A stretch of 64,000 bases of DNA from Thermocatellispora tengchongensis (GCF_014202315.1 NZ_JACHGN010000008.1:167342-231341), one strand, 5' to 3'; positions 24,636 through 36,126 are shown, counted from the stretch's first letter. The notes: generated by a model from the letters alone, not told the origin. Program-made: numbers and translations.

Positions 24636-27600
24636 TCACCCGCCGTCCGAGAGCACGGCGTTGAGCACCCGGCGCAGCTCGCCGGGGTCGGGATCGGGGG
24701 CGAGCACCGCCCCGTCGGCCGCGCGCACCCTCCGGCCCGGGTAGTGCACCCGCAGCACGTGCAGGTCGCCGGGCGCGCCGGTCACCTTCTGGTGGGGGTG
24801 GGTGAGCAGGACGAGCCGGGGCGGCCCGGTGAGGTCGTCGGTCATGCGCGGCGTCAGGGTGCGCACGGTGTCCAGGGCCCGGCCCAGGTCGGCCGGGCGC
24901 AGCGACGTCAGCCGCCACACCTCCACCAGGTCGGCCTTGCGGTCCAGGCGCCGCACCGCCATGGGGTCGCCCAGCGGCACCAGCGCGCACGGGCAGCTCC
25001 GCTCGATCATGGAGGTCGCCAGCAGGTGCGCGCAGATCCGCAGCGTCACGCCGACCTGGCCGTGGGCCGGGGGAGTGTCGTCCAGCAGCAGGATCGTGCC
25101 CCGGTTCCCGGCGGGCAGCCGCCCCCGCCGGGTGCGGTACAGGAGCTGGTCGTGCGCCAGGCGGTACAGGAACACCTCCTCCGGCAGCGCGAGCTGCGAG
25201 GGCAGCAGGTGGGGCAGGTCGCCCTGCCGGGACAGGCCCACCCGGCCGTCGCCGCCGCCCCGGCCCTCGGCCTGTCCCTCCTCGGTCATCGACAGCCGCA
25301 TGCCGAGCAGCCGCCGCTGCCGGGGCGGCAGCGGCGAGAGCCGGTGCCTGATGCCGCGCAGCCGCAGCGGGAGCAGCGGGTCGGCCTGCACCGCCTCGGG
25401 GCCGAGGATGGTGAGCAGGCTGAGCATCCGGTCGTCCAGCCGCTCGGCGGCCCGGGTCAGCTCGGCGACCGGGACGGGCGGCGCGACCGGCGGCACCTGC
25501 GTGGCGGTGAGCACCGCGCCGAGCGCCGCCGCCAGGTCGTAGCGGCCGGTGCCGGCGGGCGCGGCGAAGCGGTCCTCGCCCGGCAGGTCCGCGGTGAGCA
25601 GCGCGACCATGCCGATCCGGGCGTCCAGCGGCCAGCGCAGCGCCCGCAGCGCCTTGACCGCGCGCAGGTCGCACAGCGGCAGCAGCTCGCGGGGCACCGG
25701 GTGGTCCCCGCCCTGCCCGGTCAGCGCGAGCAGCCCGGCCAGCAGCGACAGCGGGGCGCGCGCCCTGGCCTCGCCGCAGATCCCGCCCAGGCGGGCCAGC
25801 AGCTCGGCCGGGAACGGCAGCGGCTCCGGCCGCGACGCGGACGTCACCTCGCCGTGCACGGAGTAGCGCGCGAGCTGGTCGTACAGGACCGCGACCGCGT
25901 CGCCGCGCGGCGACCACGCCGCCTGCCACACCGTGCCGGAACAGGACCGGGGCCGGGCCATCTCACGCACCTTGACGCCGGCGCCGACGTCCCACAGCTC
26001 CATCGCCTCGGCGTCGTGGCCGGGCAGGAGCAGCAGCCGCGAGTCGGGCGACCAGGCCAGCGACCCGGCCCAGGCGAAGCCGCCGGGCGCGCCGAGACGC
26101 GCGTGCGCGGTCCACGTGGCGGTCTCGAACACGGTGACCGGCCCGCGGCCGGCCACCGGCGCCACCGCCAGATAGGCGCCGTCGGGGGACCAGGCGATCT
26201 GCCCCAGGGGCGGTGCCCCGGAGATCTGCCGCGGCCCCGCGACGCGCCGCCAGTCGCCCGCCGACCAGATCACCGGCCGGCCGTCGGCGGCGGCGGCCAG
26301 CCTCGTGCCGTCGGGCGACCAGGCCACCCGGCCGGTTCCGCCCGGCACCGGGCGGCGCGCGACCTCCCGCCCGTCGGCGACGCGGTAGACGAGGACGGCC
26401 CGCGGATCGCCGCCGGGCTCGGGCACCGCGAGCAGCGCCGCAGGCGACAGCGCCGGCGATTGGCCGCCCGGCACCCGGCCGATCGGCCGCCCCTCGGCCG
26501 CGTCGATCAGGTGCACGATCCCGATGTCGTGGTGGGCCGCCGCGGCGATCACGGTGCCGTCGCCCGACACGGCGAGGTCGGCGAGCAGGACCCCGGCGTC
26601 GTAGGTCCACATCACCTCCCCGCCGGGCCCGTGCCGGGTCAGCGTGTCGCCGGAGGCCGCGTACCAGCCGTCGGAGGCGGGCGACCAGGCGAAGGCGTAC
26701 AGCGGCTCGGGCGGATCGGGGGTCGCCTCGGCGATGACCGGGATGCGCGAGGCCGGGCGCGGCGCCGCCGAGCGGCCCACCGTGCGGGCCATGCCCGCCG
26801 CCCACCTGCTGCGCGCCGAGACCTCCCGGTCGCGGCGCAGCAGCCGCGCGGCCCCGGGCGGCTCGTAGACGGTCACCGCGGCCGTCTCGGCGCAGACCGC
26901 GATCAGCCCGCTCGGCGACACCGCGATCCCCGCCCTGGCCCGCACGTGACCCGCGATCACCGTCACCGCGCCGCGCTCGCCGCCCGCGGTCCCGGCGGGC
27001 GGTGGGGTCGTCACCGCCGCCAGCACCGCGGTCTCGTCGGGCGCGTACGCGATGGCGCCCGGCGAGCGCACGTGGCCCACGGTCTCCAGCTCGCCCGCAC
27101 GCGGGTCGGCGAGCACCTGGACGCGGCTCGGGCCGGCCACCGCCAGCCGCGCCTTGCCGGGGGCGTACGACAGCGCGCGGACGCCGTCGCGCACCAGCAG
27201 GGTCCGGATCAGCGTGCGCTGGTCGGCCTTCCAGATCTGCAGGCTCCCGGCCGTGGCCACCGCCAGCGTGGCCGGTCCCAGCCACGCCAGCGCGGTGACC
27301 GGGTCGAAGCCGTGCAGCACCTGGACCTCGCCGGTGGCCCGGTTGAGTATCCGCACCGGCCCGCGCGCCGTGCCGGCGGCCAGCAGCCCGCCGTCGGCCG
27401 ACAGCGCCACCGCGGTGGCGTCGAAGTGCGGGTTGAGCGCCTCGGGCAGCACGCCCTCCTCGCCGGTGTCGGTGTCGAACTCCCGCACCCAGCCGTTCTC
27501 GCAGACGAAGAACCGGTCGCCGGACGGCGGCCAGGCGATCTCGGTCACCGACGGGCCGGGCTCCGGGCGGCGCCACAACATCCTGCCGTCGTCCTCGACG

Positions 27601-27713
27601 AGCATCAGCCCGGCGGCGTCGGCCACCGCGAAGCAGCTCCCGTCGGGGGCGATCCCGACGCCCACGGGCCGGTCGGCCTCGATGGCCCAGGACCGGAACT
27701 CCGCCAGGTTCAC
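24636..27713 (-). CDS. WD40 beta-propeller / vWA protein of a ternary conflict system
   Basis: The 1025-residue protein has WD40-like blades over roughly residues 1-650. Their repeated strand ends read FAWSPASDGWYAAS, VAWSPDGTRLAAAA, IAWSPDGAYLAVAP and AAWSPRGDAVAVL. A helical region follows, then a C-terminal vWA-like domain (about residues 870-1025) starting ILLLDDTPPAHGQVG. The MIDAS DxSxS is altered to DDTPP, so metal binding may be weakened. FtsH-like AAA+, MoxR AAA+ and vWA proteins are the three defining parts of the proposed ternary systems, and all are in this operon. The GTG at 27713 overlaps the previous stop. Its role is probably substrate or partner recognition for the ATPases (inference). 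Confidence 0.72.
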   Translation of the reverse strand: MNLAEFRSWAIEADRPVGVGIAPDGSCFAVADAAGLMLVEDDGRMLWRRPEPGPSVTEIAWPPSGDRFFVCENGWVREFDTDTGEEGVLPEALNPHFDATAVALSADGGLLAAGTARGPVRILNRATGEVQVLHGFDPVTALAWLGPATLAVATAGSLQIWKADQRTLIRTLLVRDGVRALSYAPGKARLAVAGPSRVQVLADPRAGELETVGHVRSPGAIAYAPDETAVLAAVTTPPPAGTAGGERGAVTVIAGHVRARAGIAVSPSGLIAVCAETAAVTVYEPPGAARLLRRDREVSARSRWAAGMARTVGRSAAPRPASRIPVIAEATPDPPEPLYAFAWSPASDGWYAASGDTLTRHGPGGEVMWTYDAGVLLADLAVSGDGTVIAAAAHHDIGIVHLIDAAEGRPIGRVPGGQSPALSPAALLAVPEPGGDPRAVLVYRVADGREVARRPVPGGTGRVAWSPDGTRLAAAADGRPVIWSAGDWRRVAGPRQISGAPPLGQIAWSPDGAYLAVAPVAGRGPVTVFETATWTAHARLGAPGGFAWAGSLAWSPDSRLLLLPGHDAEAMELWDVGAGVKVREMARPRSCSGTVWQAAWSPRGDAVAVLYDQLARYSVHGEVTSASRPEPLPFPAELLARLGGICGEARARAPLSLLAGLLALTGQGGDHPVPRELLPLCDLRAVKALRALRWPLDARIGMVALLTADLPGEDRFAAPAGTGRYDLAAALGAVLTATQVPPVAPPVPVAELTRAAERLDDRMLSLLTILGPEAVQADPLLPLRLRGIRHRLSPLPPRQRRLLGMRLSMTEEGQAEGRGGGDGRVGLSRQGDLPHLLPSQLALPEEVFLYRLAHDQLLYRTRRGRLPAGNRGTILLLDDTPPAHGQVGVTLRICAHLLATSMIERSCPCALVPLGDPMAVRRLDRKADLVEVWRLTSLRPADLGRALDTVRTLTPRMTDDLTGPPRLVLLTHPHQKVTGAPGDLHVLRVHYPGRRVRAADGAVLAPDPDPGELRRVLNAVLSDGG

Positions 27714-29311
27714 GCCTCCTCCTCCGCGCGGGCCAGCCGCTCCAGGGCCAGCGCGGCGCGGGCGTAGTCGCCCGCCTCCTCCAGCAGCCGGGCGGCCTCC
27801 TCCGGCTCGTCGGCGAGCTGCGCCTGGATCGCCGCCAGGCGCAGCCGCGCCCGGCGCGCCTCGCTGCCGGGCTCCTGCGCGGCGGTGTCCTCGCGCCCGG
27901 CGCGCGCCCGCTCGATCCGCTCCAGGATCGCACGCCCCCGCTCGGGCAGCCCGCCGCGGAAGGCGGGCAGCTCGTCGGGCAGCCACAGGTGCCACACCGG
28001 CCTGGCCCTCTCGACGTCGAACGCGATGGCCTCGCCGGGGCACACCACCACCGCGCGGCTCGGCGAGACCGCGAACAGGTCCTCCCGCGCGGCCGGCGGC
28101 AGCGGCGGGTCCAGCGCGTAGCCGTGCGCCAGATAGAACCCGAACGGCCCGACGCGGCGCAGCGGGCGGCCCAGCGGCACGCTGTTCAGCAGCCGCGCCG
28201 GCTCGGTCAGCAGGTACGCGTCCTGGCCCGGGATGAGGTACGCCTCCTCCGCCAGCGGCCGGCCGCGCATGTACTCCGCCAGCGCCCCGAGCTGGTCGCG
28301 CTCCAGCAGCACCGCGTCGATCGGGCCGTGGTGCCGGGAGCTGCGCACCAGGCCCACCTCGATCCGCTCCGAGGCCCGGAACCCGCGCGCACCGGGCACC
28401 GCCGGGGCGGGCGTCAGCGGCAGGCCCGGGGCCGTGAGCATCAGGTGGGCCGGCTTCTCGCCCGCCTGCGGATCGACCGCCCACGCCCCCGCGCCGGCCC
28501 GGCCGATCACCCAGCGCGCGCCGGCGGGCACCGCCCCGCACAGGTGGGCGTCCTGCGCCGGCAGCCGGAAGTCCACATCGAGGAGCAGGCTCTCGCCGGG
28601 GTCGGCGTAGCGGCCCACGATGGTGTGGGGGAGCCGGGTCAGCTTGGCGACGAGCCGGCGCGGCACCTCACCCGCCCCCGGCCCGCTCACCCGGATCAGC
28701 ACGGCCGGCTCGGGCTCGCCCGCGTCCACGAAGACCTCGTGCCGCAGCACCGGCCGGTAGGCCACGTTCGCGCCGTCGGCCAGGCACCGCCGGATGATCT
28801 GGTGCGCGAGCTGCCCGGTGGTGAGCACGCCCAGCGCGGGGTACGCCCGCTCGCGGCCGGGGGCGAGGGGCACGCGGGGCACCAGCGACAGCGGGTTCGC
28901 CTCCGGCCAGCGCACCAGCTCCGCCGGCGCGGGCGGCGGATGGCCGGTGCCGCCCAGCGGCACGAACGCGATCTCCTCCGCGGTGGCCTCCACCCGGTAC
29001 GCGTCGCCGCCCGAGGCCCAGATCAGCCCCGCGCCCACCCCCGGGGACAGCCATGCCACCAGCCAGTACGCCCCGCCCGGCTCCCGGTGCAGCACCGGCG
29101 GGTCGTGCTCGTCGGACTCGCCCAGCAGCAGCGACCAGCAGGCCAGGGTCTGCACCGGGCCGGTGAAACGGCCGAGCACGCCCAGGCGCTTCTCGTCGGG
29201 CACCGGCTCGGCCCGCCGCGGCGCCTGCTGGTCGGACGCCGGCTGCGGGAACACCTTGATCCGCGGCCCGGTGGGAGCCCTGCGCTGCGAGCCGCGCCGC
29301 CGTATCGGCAT
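27710..29311 (-). CDS. Unknown protein of the ternary conflict operon (533 residues)
   Basis: No family is recognised with confidence. The N-terminal 40 residues are basic and Pro-rich. The middle alternates predicted strands (for example AYWLVAWLSPGVGAGLIW) and looks like a beta-rich domain. A possible second half carries YLIPGQDAYLLTEPARLL. The last 90 residues are helical and charged (LRLAAIQAQLADEPEEAARL), resembling TPR-like repeats. The ATG at 29311 starts 1 base after the TPR gene ends and its stop overlaps the WD40-vWA gene. It probably corresponds to one of the unnamed 'X' domains reported beside FtsH-vWA-MoxR systems. Confidence 0.6.
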   Translation of the reverse strand: MPIRRRGSQRRAPTGPRIKVFPQPASDQQAPRRAEPVPDEKRLGVLGRFTGPVQTLACWSLLLGESDEHDPPVLHREPGGAYWLVAWLSPGVGAGLIWASGGDAYRVEATAEEIAFVPLGGTGHPPPAPAELVRWPEANPLSLVPRVPLAPGRERAYPALGVLTTGQLAHQIIRRCLADGANVAYRPVLRHEVFVDAGEPEPAVLIRVSGPGAGEVPRRLVAKLTRLPHTIVGRYADPGESLLLDVDFRLPAQDAHLCGAVPAGARWVIGRAGAGAWAVDPQAGEKPAHLMLTAPGLPLTPAPAVPGARGFRASERIEVGLVRSSRHHGPIDAVLLERDQLGALAEYMRGRPLAEEAYLIPGQDAYLLTEPARLLNSVPLGRPLRRVGPFGFYLAHGYALDPPLPPAAREDLFAVSPSRAVVVCPGEAIAFDVERARPVWHLWLPDELPAFRGGLPERGRAILERIERARAGREDTAAQEPGSEARRARLRLAAIQAQLADEPEEAARLLEEAGDYARAALALERLARAEEEA

Positions 29312-29312
29312 C

Positions 29313-29990
29313 TCACGCCTCCTGGTCCGCCGCGTCGGGGCCGTCCGCCTCGGGGACGCCGAACGTGTCGCCCAGGTTCACCATCGCCCAGCTCCGCCAG
29401 CGCCGCGCCGCGTCGCGGGTGCGGCAGGCGTAGGAGGCGGCGAACACCCGCGCCGCCAGGTCGTGCCGCCCCAGCAGGCCCGCCGCCTGCACCGCCCAGG
29501 TCTCCACCAGCTCCCGCTGCCGGTGCCCGCGCACCTCGGCCAGGTCGCGCTCGCAGGCCAGGATCGCGCGCTCCAGCGCGTCGGCGCGCCCGCCGCCCCG
29601 AGCCCGGCACACGCCGAGCGCCAGCTCCCGACGCAGCCGCGCGCCGGTCTCCTCCGCCGGTGCGGCCGTCAGCAGGCGCTCGGCCTGGAGGAACAGGCGG
29701 GTGCCGGTCGCCAGCACCCAGCCCGCGCGCAGCCGGTCGCCCGCCTCCCGCCAGCACTCGGCCGCGTCCTCGGGGCGGCCCAGCGCGAGGTACAGGTCGG
29801 CGGCTCCGGCGAAGTCGTCGCCCGCGCGGTAGCACTCGGCCGCGGTGGCCAGGTCGCCGGCCCGCGCGTACGCCGCGGCGGCCCGCTGCATGTGCCCGGC
29901 GTCGCGGTAGCACCGGGCCGCGTCGGAATACAGGCTCGCCTTCTCGTAGCAGGCGGCGGCCCGGGTGAGCAGGTCGGTGCGCCGGCTCAC
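29313..29990 (-). CDS. TPR/SNAP-like alpha-solenoid protein
   Basis: The 225-residue protein is built of short helical repeats: AAACYEKASLYSDAARCYRD, AAAAYARAGDLATAAECYRA, AADLYLALGRPEDAAECW. Each is about 20-34 residues with the Ala/Tyr pattern of TPR or soluble-NSF-attachment-like solenoids (residues 5-110). The remaining half is helical with less clear periodicity. Such proteins serve as adaptors. The GTG at 29990 overlaps the stop of the 90-residue gene. Confidence 0.7.
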   Translation of the reverse strand: MSRRTDLLTRAAACYEKASLYSDAARCYRDAGHMQRAAAAYARAGDLATAAECYRAGDDFAGAADLYLALGRPEDAAECWREAGDRLRAGWVLATGTRLFLQAERLLTAAPAEETGARLRRELALGVCRARGGGRADALERAILACERDLAEVRGHRQRELVETWAVQAAGLLGRHDLAARVFAASYACRTRDAARRWRSWAMVNLGDTFGVPEADGPDAADQEA

Positions 29991-30259
29991 CGCTCCTGGG
30001 TCTTCGGACGCGCCGGCCGGACGGTCTGCTCCGCCTCGGGCTCCATGCGCGGGATCGCCGCCGCCGACGGGTCGAGCCCGCCGAGCGGGACCTCCTCGAT
30101 CAGCGGCCGGCGCTCGATCAGCCCGCCCAGCTCGGCCGCGGCGGCTTCGTGCGCGGCGTTGTGCCGGGCGCCGGTGCCGCCGGTGGCGATGTCGTCGATC
30201 TGGAACACCTCGAACTCGCCGGTCTCGACGTTGATCTGCACCGTGACGCGGTAGGCCAT
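29987..30259 (-). CDS. Small ternary-system-associated protein, 90 residues
   Basis: The protein starts with two strands (MAYRVTVQINVETGEFEVFQ), then a short Gly/Ala helix and an acidic, Pro-rich tail ending PKTQER. It lies between the coiled-coil gene (1 base gap) and the TPR gene (4-base overlap). Its position in a ternary-system operon suggests a conserved accessory peptide. It has no C-terminal Gly-Gly, so it does not look like a ready-to-conjugate ubiquitin-like protein, though processing cannot be excluded. Confidence 0.55.
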   Translation of the reverse strand: MAYRVTVQINVETGEFEVFQIDDIATGGTGARHNAAHEAAAAELGGLIERRPLIEEVPLGGLDPSAAAIPRMEPEAEQTVRPARPKTQER

Positions 30260-30260
30260 G

Positions 30261-31052
30261 TCACTCCACCTCGAACTGGATCTTGATGACGCCCTCGTCC
30301 TCCACGTAGACCAGGTTGTGCGCGTCGGCGCGGGCCGCCCGCTCCAGCAGCACGTCACGGTAGGCATGGGTCAGCGGGCGGTTGAAGTAGCCGAGGTAGC
30401 CCTGGTGCAGCTCCCTGACCCGGCGCTCGGCGCCCGCGGTCACCTCGTCCTGGCGGGCGGCCCGCGCGCCCGCGAGCGCCTGCTCGGCGTCGGCCCGCGC
30501 CTCGGCCAGCAGCGCCCCCTCCTGCTCGCGCAGCCGCCGCTCCGCGGCCTCGCGCTCGCTGCCGGCCCGCTCGGCGGCCTCCCGGACCGCCTGCTTCTCG
30601 GCCTCGCCCTCCGCCTGCTCGCGGCCCTCGCGCTCGGCGACCCGCTTGGTACGGCCGCGGTAGCCGTCCTCGTAGTAGCCGACCGTCACCTCGACCTGCG
30701 CCTCGGCCTCGGCGACGCCGCCGATTACCCGCCGCGCCTGGCCCTCGGCGGAGACCTCGGCCGCGACCGTCGCCACGATCTCCAGCTCGCCGGTGTCGGG
30801 GTGGTAGAGCAGGTGGCCGCCCGGCACGTCCCGGCGCAGGCCGTCCTCGGTCTTCTCCCAGTCGGGGTCGTCGGCCAGGATCTCGGCCAGCCGGGCCCGC
30901 ACCGGCGGGGCCAGCCCCGCGCCGACCGGCTCGATGATCCTCGCCTCCCCGGTCACGGTCGCGCTCAGCGCGACCGTGCGCTCCAGCTCGGCCTGCCACG
31001 CCTGGGAGAGCCGCTTGCTCGCCCGGACCTTCACTCTGCGCGGGTTGCACAT
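30261..31052 (-). CDS. Coiled-coil protein of the ternary conflict operon (263 residues)
   Basis: The N-terminal part (residues 1-125) has alternating strands (LSATVTGEARIIEP, GELEIVATVAAEVS). Residues 130-205 form a strongly charged Ala/Glu/Arg coiled coil (EAEKQAVREAAERAGSEREA). The C-terminus ends with a small strand pair (NLVYVEDEGVIKIQFEVE). No catalytic motif is seen. It sits directly after the MoxR gene (18-base gap), so it may be the adaptor linking the ATPases to their partners (inference). Confidence 0.6.
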   Translation of the reverse strand: MCNPRRVKVRASKRLSQAWQAELERTVALSATVTGEARIIEPVGAGLAPPVRARLAEILADDPDWEKTEDGLRRDVPGGHLLYHPDTGELEIVATVAAEVSAEGQARRVIGGVAEAEAQVEVTVGYYEDGYRGRTKRVAEREGREQAEGEAEKQAVREAAERAGSEREAAERRLREQEGALLAEARADAEQALAGARAARQDEVTAGAERRVRELHQGYLGYFNRPLTHAYRDVLLERAARADAHNLVYVEDEGVIKIQFEVE

Positions 31053-31070
31053 GGCGATCCCTCCGCTCCC

Positions 31071-32261
31071 TCACGCGTCGCGCATGAGGGAGATCAGCTC
31101 CTTGATCTTCTGGTCGGCGTCGGCGATCTCCTGCTGCGCGCCCGGGTGGTACTGCAGCAGCTTGTTGCGCAGCTCGGTGAGCCGGCTCAGCTCGCCGTCC
31201 ACGATCGCCGGGGTGGCCGTGCCCGCGGACAGGCGCCGCCGCGCCTGCTCGTGGACGGTCTCGATCTCGTTGACGATGTGCGCCACCGAGGGCGCCGGGT
31301 CCAGCGACTCACCGCCGTCGGCCTCGACCCGGCCCTGCACCGCCTCCAGGAACTGGGGCGCGTCGGCCTGGTCGGTCCAGAAGTACGCCAGCGGCCACAG
31401 GTCCTTGGGCTCGGCCACGGTGGAGTTGCGCAGCACCGCCGCGGCGGCCACGAGCTTCTGCCCGCGCACGATCCGCCGGTCGGACAGCGTCATCCGGGCG
31501 GCCAGCAGCTCCTGGACCACGTCGCGGTAGGCGGGCAGCGCCGGCTCCAGATCCACCTCGGCGGTGCGCCGCGACAGCGCCGACAGCGCCGCCAGCGACA
31601 CGATCCGCCGCTCCTTCGGCTCGGCCTGGCCGCGCAGGCCGAGCTGCTCGCGGTCCCAGCCGAGCCGCAGCAGGTCGTACAGGCGCTCGTCGGCCACCGG
31701 CGTCAGCTCGATGCGCAGCAGGAAACGGTCGGCGAACGCGCGCAGCACCGGATCGTCGGGCAGGTCGTTGGACGCCCCGATCAGCGTCACCAGCGGCGTG
31801 TCCTGCGGCTGGGCCCCGTTGTAGAACCGCCTCTCGTTGATCAGCGTGAGCAGCGAGTTCAGGATCGCGCTGCTGCCCTGGAACACCTCGTCCAGGAAGG
31901 CGATCTCCGCCTCGGGCAGCATCCCGGCCGTGCGCACCCGGTAGACGCTGTTGCGGAACTCCTCCACGTCCAGCGGGCCGAAGATCTCCGACGGCTCGGT
32001 GAACCGGGTGAGCTGGTAGGTGAAGGTCCGCTGGACGTCGATCAGCTCCGAGAAGCGCAGCACCAGGTCGGTCTTGGCGGTCCCCGGCGGGCCGAGCAGC
32101 AGCAGGTGCTCGCGGCTCAGCACCGCGATCTGCAACAGCCTGATCGCCCGGTCGCGCCCGACGTACCGGCGCGACAGCCGCCGGTAGACCGCGTCGAGCC
32201 GGTTGATCGTGGCGGCGTCCTCCTGGCCCCACTCCGCGGGCACGCCGGTGCGCATCGTCAT
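31071..32261 (-). CDS. MoxR-family AAA+ ATPase (RavA-like)
   Basis: The 396-residue protein has Walker A GPPGTAKT (residues 57-64), Walker B EIAFLDE (about 119-125), GSSAILNSLLTLINER and sensor GASNDLP, all classical MoxR/RavA features. A C-terminal helical part carries HEQARRRLS. MoxR ATPases act with vWA proteins as chaperone-like remodellers, and a vWA protein is encoded in the same operon. The ATG at 32261 lies 28 bases after the FtsH-like stop with GAGGGAG upstream; an alternative ATG is two codons later. Confidence 0.9.
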   Translation of the reverse strand: MTMRTGVPAEWGQEDAATINRLDAVYRRLSRRYVGRDRAIRLLQIAVLSREHLLLLGPPGTAKTDLVLRFSELIDVQRTFTYQLTRFTEPSEIFGPLDVEEFRNSVYRVRTAGMLPEAEIAFLDEVFQGSSAILNSLLTLINERRFYNGAQPQDTPLVTLIGASNDLPDDPVLRAFADRFLLRIELTPVADERLYDLLRLGWDREQLGLRGQAEPKERRIVSLAALSALSRRTAEVDLEPALPAYRDVVQELLAARMTLSDRRIVRGQKLVAAAAVLRNSTVAEPKDLWPLAYFWTDQADAPQFLEAVQGRVEADGGESLDPAPSVAHIVNEIETVHEQARRRLSAGTATPAIVDGELSRLTELRNKLLQYHPGAQQEIADADQKIKELISLMRDA

Positions 32262-32289
32262 GGGCGCTCCCTCGCCGTTCTCCTCGCCC

Positions 32290-34136
<1,847 letters not shown>

Positions 34137-34140
<4 letters not shown>

Positions 34141-34979
34141 CCCAGCACCCCCAGCCGGAACATCTGCCAGTACAGGTCGAGGCCGGGCCGGTGGCCGCTC
34201 AGCCCGTAGCGCGAGCGCAGCCCCTCGCCCTCGGTGCGGTCCAGCCGGGCCAGGGCCTGCCACCAGCGGGCCGTCGCCGCGGCCGGGGCCAGGTCGCTCG
34301 GCGGTCGCAGGCGGCGCGCCGCCGCGCCGACCCGCTCCAGGTGGGCCGGGCCCGCCTGGGGCATCGCGGTCTCGTACACGTCCAGGACCAGCTCCTTCTC
34401 GGCGGGCAGCAGCCCGGCCAGCACCTCCCCGCGCCACGCGCTCTGCCCGTCGGTCGCGGGCGGCGCGGCGAACGCCAGCGTGAACAGGTTGCGGCCCTCG
34501 GGGTCGGCCAGCAGCTCGTCCAGGACCAGCTCGCAACGGGCCGGGCCCCCCGGCCCCGGCTCGTCCAGCAGCGCGGTCAGCGGGGAGAAGTCGCGCAGCG
34601 CGCCGCCCAGGGCCGGATCGCAGCCCGCCGCGAGCAGCGCCTCGGCCAGCCCGTGCCGGGCCAGCAGCTCGTACGCCGAGCAGCTTCGCGCCACCGCGCC
34701 CAGCAGGTCGGCCGCGGCCCCGCCGCCGGGCCACGCGCCCGCCGCGGCGGCCAGCAGCACCACCCCGCAGGTCACCGGGCGGCCGTCGCCCAGCGGCGGC
34801 GCGCTCAGCCGCAGCCGCGCCGCGGTGCGGGCCGCCAGGCCCACGGCGGCCTGCCGGACCTCCGGCGGCGGCTCGGCGAGGGCGCCCACGTCGGACAGGT
34901 CGCCCGCCGGCGGGGGCTCGGGGCCGGAGCGGTCAGTGGCCCACAGGAGGAGACGCAAGGCGGTATCCGTCGCGCTCAT
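34137..34979 (-). CDS. Unknown helical protein of the conflict operon (280 residues)
   Basis: The protein is almost entirely predicted helix, with Leu/Ala-rich segments such as ALRLLLWATDRSG, CGVVLLAAAAGAWPGG and ELLARHGLAEALLAAG. It resembles a HEAT-like solenoid, with no enzymatic motif. Its start lies inside the last 47 bases of the JAB gene and its stop overlaps the AAA+ start, so expression is tightly linked to both. Function not recognised. Confidence 0.6.
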
Positions 34980-36126
34980 CGATCGTCCATAACGCGCATT
35001 CCTCCATGGCGTCGGCGGTGGCGGCGTAGAAGCGCAGCGCGCGCCCCCGCCTGCCGAGGTTGATCAGGCCCGCGACCTGCCACGGCTGGCGGAACGTGCC
35101 GTGGTGCAGGATCACGTCGGTCTCGGACAGCCCCATCTCCACGTCGATGCCGAGCAGGTGGGTGTGCCACCAGCCGACCAGCCGCTCGCCCTCGCCGCCC
35201 GCGCGGAGGGCCTGGGTGAGCGCCTGGAAGGAGTCGCTGGTGAAGGTGAAGTGGATGAAGGACGCCCCGGTGTGCTCGGCTGACAGCACCCGCTCCACCC
35301 GCACCAGGTGACGTTCGGGGCCGAGCGCGAACACCCGCCCGGCCAGGAAACCGCCCTCCTCCACCCGCCCGCTCAGCTCCAGCCCGCTGTCGAGCAGTTC
35401 GTGCACCTCGGGGGTCAGCGCCACGTTGATCCGGGTGAGATGCTCCGGCGCCATGCCCATCGCCGCCGGATCGAGCTCCGGCAGCTCCGGCTCCTCCATC
35501 TTGCGGATGCTGAAGTTGCGCCGGGGCCGCTTGGGATCCACCACGACGCTGCCCTCGACCTGCGGCGTGGGCCGGATCGTGCCCATGCGCTCGGCGAGCC
35601 TGCCCGCGATGGCGGTGAGATCGACGACGACCATGACCCGCTGCCCGGCCTGGATCGGCCGGATGGCCACCTGGAGCAGCGTCTCGTCCTTCACCCGCAG
35701 GGCCGGGGCCCGGAACACCAGCGGCCGGTCGCGGCCCACGTTGACCAGGCGGTAGCCCCACCTGGCGTCGGGGTCGCGCATGCGCGCGGCCAGCTCGGTC
35801 ATCACCTTGCCGAACAGCTCGCGGACGAGGTAGGCGCCGGAGTGCAGGGTCGCGTCCTTGTGGGTGACCTGCACCTCGACCCGGGACGGCTCGGTGTCGA
35901 GGTAGGGGATGTGCGCCGGCTCGTGCGCGGTGCCCGCGGCCTGCCGGCCGCCCGCCCCGCCGAAGCGCAGCTCGATGTCCACCTCGTGGTCCTCGGCGAG
36001 GTGCCGCGCCAGGGCCCGGCGCACGAGCGGCATCATCGGGGCCACGTCGAAGACCCGCCCGTCGCTGGTGTCCTCCAGGTGGAAGTGCGGCTGCCCGCTC
36101 GGCTGGCCGCCGGGCTCGGCGTTCAC
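34933..36126 (-). CDS. JAB/JAMM-domain metallopeptidase (deubiquitinase-like)
   Basis: The 397-residue protein has a C-terminal MPN/JAMM domain (about residues 230-375): Glu in EEGGFLAGRV (256-265), then WWHTHL with His 321 and His 323, and LSETD giving Ser 334 and Asp 337. That is the full E...HxH...SxxD zinc site, so activity is expected. The N-terminal 220 residues are of unknown fold, with KDETLLQVAIRPIQAGQ near the middle. JAB enzymes cleave ubiquitin-like tails or conjugates, and here the gene follows E1 and E2. The GTG at 36126 overlaps the E2 stop by 4 bases. Confidence 0.88.
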   Translation of the reverse strand: MNAEPGGQPSGQPHFHLEDTSDGRVFDVAPMMPLVRRALARHLAEDHEVDIELRFGGAGGRQAAGTAHEPAHIPYLDTEPSRVEVQVTHKDATLHSGAYLVRELFGKVMTELAARMRDPDARWGYRLVNVGRDRPLVFRAPALRVKDETLLQVAIRPIQAGQRVMVVVDLTAIAGRLAERMGTIRPTPQVEGSVVVDPKRPRRNFSIRKMEEPELPELDPAAMGMAPEHLTRINVALTPEVHELLDSGLELSGRVEEGGFLAGRVFALGPERHLVRVERVLSAEHTGASFIHFTFTSDSFQALTQALRAGGEGERLVGWWHTHLLGIDVEMGLSETDVILHHGTFRQPWQVAGLINLGRRGRALRFYAATADAMEECALWTIDERDGYRLASPPVGH

